Below, one piece after another: positions 23,912 through 27,703 of a DNA stretch of 27,703 nucleotides. The DNA is from a bacterium (lineage in GTDB: Bacteria > Spirochaetota > Spirochaetia > JABEVK01). The stretch lies in NCBI GenBank assembly GCA_021782055.1, contig JAJXVP010000019.1, positions 1-27,703 of the forward strand. The letters run 5' to 3'. The number at the start of each line of letters is the position of its first letter. The first letter of the stretch is position 1. A program made the translations under genes and the position numbers. Below the pieces are notes generated by a model. The model saw nothing but the letters and a program-made list of their open reading frames with translations, was not told the DNA's origin and searched no databases.

Positions 23912-24175
23912 TTAAAATTCGAGCCGATCGAACAAGTGTTGAAAATCGTGGGGCTTTTCTCGGCAAGCGGGACTGCATAGTCCGTCACCGTCCGGCTCAT
24001 GCGGAAAGGGCCGCTGACAGACCCGGCAAAGGTCAAAGGTCTCGGCGCATTCCGGCGAGCAGTATACCTGTTTTGAGCCGTCCTGCAAAGCGAAAAAGCG
24101 TCCGCAGGTACGGCAACTGACGAGTCGAGGTTCTAACGAAGGTTCCCCCTGAGCTTGGGAGTTAATGCTGATGAC
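23912..24175 (-). CDS. Cysteine-rich tandem zinc-knuckle mini-ORF, no canonical start
   Basis: An open frame of 87 codons runs from just after the beta-helix gene's TAG to a TAA 14 bases before adk. It encodes two near-identical metal-site units: C21-x2-C24-x14-C39-x3-C43 and C50-x2-C53-x13-C67-x3-C71, each with the CS/CSP-x-x-C treble-clef knuckle feel (for example VYCSPECAETFDLC). The C-terminus ends HLFDRLEF. Regular Cys spacing and no Cys elsewhere argue for real coding. There is no ATG, GTG or TTG before the first CxxC. The best candidate is ATT at 24166-24164 (84 residues), 8 bases after AGG, as in infC of E. coli. It is in frame with the beta-helix gene, so stop readthrough is another option. 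Function is unknown, perhaps nucleic-acid binding. Confidence 0.6.
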   Translation of the reverse strand, partial: VISINSQAQGEPSLEPRLVSCRTCGRFFALQDGSKQVYCSPECAETFDLCRVCQRPFPHEPDGDGLCSPACREKPHDFQHLFDRLEF

Positions 24176-24844
24176 CTAGCGTAGCTGATCCCATTCCACA
24201 GCGCCTTTGACAATTTTGTCTTGGGGAATGAGTCCTCTCAAGTTCACCATGGGGTAAACCACCGTATTGCGGCCGACAATGGTTCCCGGGTTAAGAACGG
24301 TTTGACAGCCCACATCCACGAAGTCGCCTAATAAGGCGCCAAATTTTTTTAGACCGGTTTGGACAGGGCCTTCTTCGGGGTGAAGGACAATTTCTGTCTT
24401 GGTGTACTTGAGGTTGGATAAAATCGCCCCAGCACCCAAGTGTACCATGTACCCGACCACGGAATCGCCCAAGTAGTTAAAGTGTGCCGCCTGCACACCG
24501 TCAAAGAGAATCGAGTTTTTGATTTCGGTGGAATTCCCCAGAACGCAGTTGTTTCCGGCAAGGACGTTTTCACGAATATAACAGCCTGGCCGAAGCTCGC
24601 AGTCGTGACCGATGATCGCAGGCCCAATCAGAGCTGCCCGAGGGTCAATGAGGCAACCTTTACCGACCCAAACATTTTCGACAATCTGTTCGTAGTCTTT
24701 GCCCAGTTTGGGACCGGTTTCGCGGATGAAGTCTTTCAACAGCGGAAGAACCTCCCAGCCAAAGGCGGTACGCTCAAAAAGCGGCACAGCAAGGGTCCGT
24801 TCCAGGTTAAACAGCTTTTTATGAACCAAATCAACTTTGCGCAC
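24176..24844 (-). CDS. Left-handed beta-helix protein, GlmU-type acyltransferase domain
   Basis: The 222-residue protein has an N-terminal helical part (1-70) and hexapeptide repeats from about 60 onward (VWVGKGCLIDPRAALIGPAIIGHDC, then the GNNCVLGNSTEIKNSILFDG run). These are the left-handed beta-helix of sugar-nucleotide acyl- and nucleotidyltransferases. It resembles proteins annotated as UDP-GlcNAc pyrophosphorylase-related, but the nucleotidyltransferase domain is missing, so the reaction is uncertain. The start is GTG 24844, set by GGGAGGA a few bases upstream. A possible -10 TAGAAT lies further upstream on the - strand, with no good -35. It heads the unit with the cysteine-rich ORF and adk. 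Confidence 0.8.
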   Translation of the reverse strand: MRKVDLVHKKLFNLERTLAVPLFERTAFGWEVLPLLKDFIRETGPKLGKDYEQIVENVWVGKGCLIDPRAALIGPAIIGHDCELRPGCYIRENVLAGNNCVLGNSTEIKNSILFDGVQAAHFNYLGDSVVGYMVHLGAGAILSNLKYTKTEIVLHPEEGPVQTGLKKFGALLGDFVDVGCQTVLNPGTIVGRNTVVYPMVNLRGLIPQDKIVKGAVEWDQLR

Positions 24845-24960
24845 AATTCCTCCCTAGCTACCGTAAACGCGGCTATTTATTCATTCTAACTCAATAAGTC
24901 AGAAAAGAAAGGGAAAAATGCTCAAGATGTGTAAGATTCCTCGGGCCTAAGCCGGAACAA

Positions 24961-25734
24961 TTAAACCAGGGTAAGACCCAAAAGAGCCAGACCAGTGCCC
25001 ATGACAGGTTTCAAAATTCGCTCTGGCACCTTGGGTGCAAGCCATGAACCGACTGCGAGGGCTGGAATTGAGCCTAGACTTAACCAAACGACAGCCCAAA
25101 GATCAACCTGGCCGGTGGCTAAATGCGCTAAACCCGCCGTCAGAGTGAGGGGAACGGCATGGGCAAGGTCACTGCCAATAATTTTCGAAGCTGAAAGCCG
25201 AGGAAAGAGCAGGCTCAGCGCGGCGGCACCAACCGCTCCCGCCCCTGCAGAAGTCAGGGTGACGAGGATACCTAAAACTGCACCAAGAAGAATTGTCAGA
25301 AGTTTGCGCGGAGGTTGTGTGGGAACGGACGGTGAGGCCGTGTCGGGCTTTTTCAAGCTCAGGCGCAACAGGACAAGAATACCGGTGCCGATTAAGATGA
25401 GGCCGAGGAGCACCTTGACCGTGGTAGCTTGGACAGAGTGAGGAACGATGAGCCTTTGCCAAACAACGAGCGTTAAAATAGAACCAGGCAAGCTTCCCAA
25501 AAGCAACCAACCAACCAGAGGCCAGACCACGTTGTGGCGGCGGGAGTGGAGAAATGCCCCGCTCGCTTTTGTCACGGCAGCATAAACCAAATCGGTTCCT
25601 ACGGCGGTAACAGGCGGAAAGCCCAGGTAGAGCAAAAGGGGAGTCATGAGCGTGCCGCCACCAACACCGGACAGACCAACTAGCAAGCCCACGACGAGAC
25701 CGGCAAAGACTAAGGCAAGATTCGAGTGCTCCAT
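24961..25734 (-). CDS. TauE/SafE family permease
   Basis: The 257-residue membrane protein has seven or eight predicted hydrophobic segments, starting with LALVFAGLVVGLLVGLSGVG. It carries the family signature GGGTLMTPLLLYLGFPPVTAVGTDL (22-50) and its weaker repeat in the second half (GAGAVGAAALSLLFP, then IGSDLAH). TauE/SafE proteins are thought to move sulfite, sulfoacetate or other organosulfur anions; the substrate here is unknown. It is alone on the - strand, about 115 bases upstream of the beta-helix gene. A palindrome (25769-25784) lies in its promoter region. Confidence 0.92.
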   Translation of the reverse strand: MEHSNLALVFAGLVVGLLVGLSGVGGGTLMTPLLLYLGFPPVTAVGTDLVYAAVTKASGAFLHSRRHNVVWPLVGWLLLGSLPGSILTLVVWQRLIVPHSVQATTVKVLLGLILIGTGILVLLRLSLKKPDTASPSVPTQPPRKLLTILLGAVLGILVTLTSAGAGAVGAAALSLLFPRLSASKIIGSDLAHAVPLTLTAGLAHLATGQVDLWAVVWLSLGSIPALAVGSWLAPKVPERILKPVMGTGLALLGLTLV

Positions 25735-25768
25735 GCTTCTGACCCTCTCTTTTTGTAATAGTTAATCT

Positions 25769-25784
25769 ACTTATGTTTATAAGT
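25769..25784. promoter_or_regulatory. Perfect palindrome, candidate operator for tauE/EamA
   Basis: ACTTAT (25769-25774), GTTT, ATAAGT (25779-25784) is a perfect 6+6 inverted repeat in the divergent space. On the - strand TTGGTG (25816-25811), 18 bases, TATACT (25792-25787) would put the transcript start on the palindrome. On the + strand TTGTAA (25754-25759), 18 bases, TATAAG (25778-25783) overlaps it. This is the usual place for a repressor site. A dimeric regulator such as an ArsR-type protein is a guess only, and no regulator gene is nearby. Confidence 0.4.
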
Positions 25785-25854
25785 CAAGTATAAAGAAAAA
25801 TCTGAGTTTTCACCAAAGCTGACAAGGGGTTTTTAAAAAGAAAGTTGGGAAATG

Positions 25855-25977
25855 CCTAGCTAGTTCTTGCAGCCTTGGCTAGGTTATGGTGAGACTGTCC
25901 ACTACGTTATACCAAGCCTCACAGTTACCTAGTGGTAAGGCTCACTCCTACCTAACAAAAGTGGGTGAACCATGGAG
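25855..25977 (+). promoter_or_regulatory. Structured leader upstream of the EamA gene
   Basis: Several helices can form and compete. CCTAGC (25855-25860) pairs with GCTAGG (25878-25883). GGTTATGGTGAG (25882-25893) pairs with CTCACAGTTACC (25918-25929) at 10 of 12 positions. AGCC plus TTACC (25915-25918, 25925-25929) pairs with GGTAA plus GGCT (25934-25942). CTCC (25945-25948) can pair with the ribosome site GGAG (25974-25977). The second and third helices exclude each other, a riboswitch-like arrangement. I do not recognise a known riboswitch class. Two related 18-base sequences (25914 and 25937, 14 of 18 identical) could alternatively be protein-binding repeats. Confidence 0.4.
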
Positions 25978-25982
25978 CAGTT

Positions 25983-26870
25983 TTGAAGCGAATTTTTAGT
26001 CAACGACGGCTTTTCCCTTGGCTGACCCTGGTTTCGGCGGTAGTGCTTTGGGGAGTGTCTTTTGTCCTGACGAAACAATTGCTGAGTCAGTTAAGCCCTC
26101 CGATGATTGCCTGGCTGCGTTTGGGGCCGGCGTTGGCAGTATTGGTTCCCTTGATGTTGTGGCAAAAAGAATCGTGGAGGCTTGAAAAAGGGTTTCGTGG
26201 GCGTTTTGTCCTGACCTCCGCCCTAGGGATTGTCCTTTATATGGTCTTAGAAAACACTGGTCTTCGCTACACGCAAGCCTCAACGGCTTCGATGTTGGTC
26301 GCGTCGATTCCCGTCTTTGTTTTGCTTGTCGATACGGTTAAACGACGCACCCGTCTGCCTTGGGGACAAACCAGTGCCGTGATTGTGTCCTTGGTTGGGG
26401 TATGGCTTGTGCTTTTTAACGGAGCCTGGCCGCGTCTCAAGAGCGCCAACCTATGGGGCAACCTGCTGGTTTTAGGGGCCATGGCCTCGTGGATTGGCTA
26501 TACGTTCTTAGGGAAAAAGCTCAGCGATCGATTTTCTAGCCTTCAGCAAACGACCTTTCAAACCCTTTTTGCCGTGCTGTTGTACCTGCCCTTTGTTATC
26601 GGAGAGGGTGGGGGCTTTCATGGTCTGAGTGGTACAGGCGTTGCCGAGTTAGCTTTTTTGGGTGTGTTTTGCTCCGGCCTTGCCTACGTGGGGTTTTTGT
26701 ACGCTTTGAAAGAGCTAGGTCCTGTTCTCCCCTCAGCTTTTTTGAACTTGATTCCCGTTGTCACTGTGCTTACCGCCCTATTTGTCTTAAAAGAAGTTCC
26801 CAGCATTTTTCAAGCGGGCGGTATGGTTTTAATTGTCGGGAGTCTTAGCTGGTTGACTTTGAGACGATGA
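25983..26870 (+). CDS. EamA/DMT-family transporter
   Basis: The 295-residue inner-membrane protein has about ten hydrophobic segments arranged as two EamA repeats. The first starts at LTLVSAVVLWGVSFVLTKQLL and ends near PRLKSAN, and the second runs from LLVLGAMASWIGYTFLGKKL to the end. The AFLGVFCSGLAYVGFLYALKELG block is typical of the second repeat. These transporters export amino acids, metabolites or drugs, and the substrate is not predictable here. I prefer TTG 25983, with GGAG at 25974-25977, over an in-frame GTG at 25965 that has no ribosome site; the difference is six residues. It is preceded by a structured leader, and no partner gene is nearby. Confidence 0.9.
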   Translation: MKRIFSQRRLFPWLTLVSAVVLWGVSFVLTKQLLSQLSPPMIAWLRLGPALAVLVPLMLWQKESWRLEKGFRGRFVLTSALGIVLYMVLENTGLRYTQASTASMLVASIPVFVLLVDTVKRRTRLPWGQTSAVIVSLVGVWLVLFNGAWPRLKSANLWGNLLVLGAMASWIGYTFLGKKLSDRFSSLQQTTFQTLFAVLLYLPFVIGEGGGFHGLSGTGVAELAFLGVFCSGLAYVGFLYALKELGPVLPSAFLNLIPVVTVLTALFVLKEVPSIFQAGGMVLIVGSLSWLTLRR

Positions 26871-26908
26871 GCGAGTGGGAGTTCCCGACCCAAGGTGGTC
26901 AGTATAGA

Positions 26909-26937
26909 TTGACGCCCTGCTTTTTAGGGTTAAGAAT
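26909..26937 (+). promoter_or_regulatory. Promoter before the DUF5362-like gene
   Basis: TTGACG (26909-26914), 17 bases, AAGAAT (26932-26937) lies 35 bases before the ATG at 26973, with AAGGAG (26961-26966) as ribosome site in between. The -10 element is moderate. No terminator is seen between the EamA stop and this site, so readthrough is possible too. Confidence 0.45.
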
Positions 26938-26972
26938 TCTGTCATGGTCTCTACGAAAAAAGGAGTGATCAG

Positions 26973-27368
26973 ATGACAAATAAAACTAAACAAGCGTTTG
27001 GGCAGACGGCCCCCTGGCTAAAGTTTTTGGCGATTTTAGGTTTTGTTGGGTTGGGCGTGATTTTCGTTGCTGGTGTGGTAATGATGATTGTCGATATAAG
27101 GCCTTTCATGCATTGGGGACGTCTTTTTGGCGTCTTGTACGTGATCATCTCGGTCGTTATGTTCTTTCCTGCTCGGTGGATTTTTCGCCTGTCCAAGCAG
27201 GCTAAGCTCTGTGGTCAAGAAGATTCAGAAGAAAATCTTGAAGCCCTGGCGGTTAACTTACACCGAGTCGTGAAGTTTTATGGCATTGTTACCATCGTGT
27301 TTTTAGCCGTTTATGTCGTTGCCGCCGTGGGAATACTTCTTGTGACTCGTTTTCTGACGGGGGTTTGA
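26973..27368 (+). CDS. DUF5362-like small membrane protein
   Basis: The 131-residue protein has three or four hydrophobic segments: about 17-41 (FLAILGFVGLGVIFVAGVVM), 46-66 (around LYVIISVVMFFPARWIF) and 101-127 (VTIVFLAVYVVAAVGILL). The RLSKQ and NLHRVVKFYGI segments between them fit the DUF5362 pattern of small inner-membrane proteins of unknown function. The ATG at 26973 is set by AAGGAG. It is a single gene after the EamA transporter. Family assignment rests on the layout and the VLYVIISVVMFFP-type stretch, so it is moderately certain; the reading frame itself is convincing. Confidence 0.72.
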   Translation: MTNKTKQAFGQTAPWLKFLAILGFVGLGVIFVAGVVMMIVDIRPFMHWGRLFGVLYVIISVVMFFPARWIFRLSKQAKLCGQEDSEENLEALAVNLHRVVKFYGIVTIVFLAVYVVAAVGILLVTRFLTGV

Positions 27369-27547
27369 AGTCTTTCGGCTAAGCTGAATTTCAAGGTTTG
27401 CAAAAAAGCAAAAAACTTTTTCCGATGTAGTTGACCACGAGGGGGAAAATTTGCTACGTTCATTTTCGCCGCTAACGAACGCGAGTGAGAAACTGGTGGT
27501 TGTGAAGAGGTGAACTGTTAAAACTTGGCGAAACGTCAAGAAAGCGG

Positions 27548-27575
27548 TTGACAGAATGGGGGGAAGTGGTACTAA
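27548..27575 (+). promoter_or_regulatory. Promoter-like site for a possible RNA transcript
   Basis: Consensus TTGACA (27548-27553) is followed after 16 bases by TACTAA (27570-27575), a weak -10. The transcript would start near 27582 and include the structured end region. Confidence 0.35.
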
Positions 27576-27609
27576 GCTATTTCTCACGTTTTTTGTTCTA
27601 TGAAATGGA

Positions 27610-27697
27610 AATACTTAGGGGAAGGGAGAGAGTAAGGCGAGGGGGTCTGGATTAGCTTCAGATAAAGAGCCTAGGCGCAAGCCTAGGTATTTTATGA
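27610..27697 (+). ncRNA. Candidate structured RNA or leader of the next gene
   Basis: CCTAGGC (27670-27676), tetraloop GCAA, GCCTAGG (27681-27687) is a perfect 7-bp GNRA hairpin followed by TATTTTA, a weak U tract. AATACTTAGG (27610-27619) can instead pair with CCTAGGTATT (27682-27691) over all ten positions, with one U-G pair. The long-range helix shares the 3' arm of the hairpin, so the two exclude each other, as in terminator/antiterminator switches. Between them lies a purine-rich stretch (GGGGAAGGGAGAGAG). No known RNA family is recognised. It could be the 3' part of a small RNA or a riboswitch-like leader for the gene beyond the edge. Confidence 0.35.
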
Positions 27698-27703
27698 TGG
27701 AGA

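Larger units (their letters stand above)
27369..27703 (+). other. 335-base end region, no gene seen
   Basis: I see no protein gene that I believe here. The region holds a 7-bp hairpin (CTTGGCG/CGTCAAG, 27524-27540) and two promoter-like sites. One is TTGACC (27431-27436) with an extended TACGTT 18 bases later, and the other is TTGACA (27548-27553). The final 90 bases form the structured element described separately. The start of the next gene may lie beyond the window edge. Confidence 0.6.

Noticed and set aside
23898..23978. 27-residue N-terminal extension of Adk
   Set aside because: Adk begins at MKLIFLGPPG with AAGGAG before it. The extension overlaps the cysteine-rich frame, which reads better.
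25855..25960. T-box leader before the EamA gene
   Set aside because: No AGGGTGG antiterminator bulge or specifier loop is seen, and no T-box target gene follows.
27303..27587. 94-codon open frame on the - strand at the window end
   Set aside because: It overlaps the DUF5362-like gene, has no ribosome site or recognisable domain, and a composition like non-coding sequence.
27615..27655. Possible G-quadruplex in the purine-rich tract
   Set aside because: Only three tracts of three or more G are present; four are needed for a standard quadruplex.
27630..27690. Resemblance of GGGGGTCTGGATT to the tmRNA 5' end
   Set aside because: The conserved TTCGACG block and later tmRNA domains are absent, so the match is too short.
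1..27703. CRISPR arrays, insertion sequences or prophage genes
   Set aside because: No spaced direct repeats, transposase, integrase or phage-type gene was found on either strand.

Overview
The window is a gene-dense, almost fully coding stretch of a bacterial chromosome with roughly balanced base composition. It most likely comes from a spirochaete (Spirochaetota). The best pointers are a PlzA-like PilZ protein with the two-part layout known from Borrelia and Treponema, a 31-residue bS22/COX24-type ribosomal protein, an omega-like rpoZ next to miaA, and a McsA-McsB-ClpC set. This placement is inferred from gene content; no 16S rRNA is present. I see no phage, insertion sequence, CRISPR array or other clear mobile DNA.

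Region 1 (88-11612, + strand) is one uninterrupted run of twelve genes with gaps of 13 bases or fewer, or stop/start overlaps: infC, rpmI, rplT, a coiled-coil ZapB-like protein, zapA, plzA, a TPR protein, an RlmK-type rRNA methyltransferase, mcsA, mcsB, clpC and a large exported TPR protein. It links translation initiation, large-subunit assembly, Z-ring proteins, c-di-GMP sensing and ATP-dependent proteolysis. The McsB homologue lacks several residues expected of an active protein-arginine kinase.

Region 2 (11613-18172, + strand) is a set of shorter units with readable sigma-70 promoters. These are rpoZ-miaA, then the bS22-like mini-gene followed by an exported FlgH-like protein, then tRNA-Gln(CTG) with a strong terminator, then carA-carB for carbamoyl phosphate synthesis. 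A terminator-like hairpin lies inside the end of the flgH-like gene.

Region 3 (18182-25734) is mostly on the - strand. It holds a soluble GAF histidine kinase with a degenerate receiver domain, an alkyltransferase-like DNA repair protein, an alpha/beta hydrolase, and, divergently, apt. It continues with a - strand unit of a left-handed beta-helix protein, an unusual cysteine-rich mini-ORF without a normal start codon, adk, an ACT-domain protein and a PFL/UPF0210 protein. A separate TauE/SafE permease gene closes the region.

Region 4 (25735-27703) has an intergenic region with a perfect AT-rich palindrome and a structured leader, an EamA transporter, a DUF5362-like membrane protein, and a 335-base end region without a convincing gene. 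That end region carries a promoter-like sequence and a hairpin with a competing long-range helix, which may be an RNA gene or the leader of the next gene.

The items most worth following up are the cysteine-rich mini-ORF (23912-24175), the degenerate McsB beside an intact ClpC, the FlgH-like protein, and the two structured intergenic RNAs.
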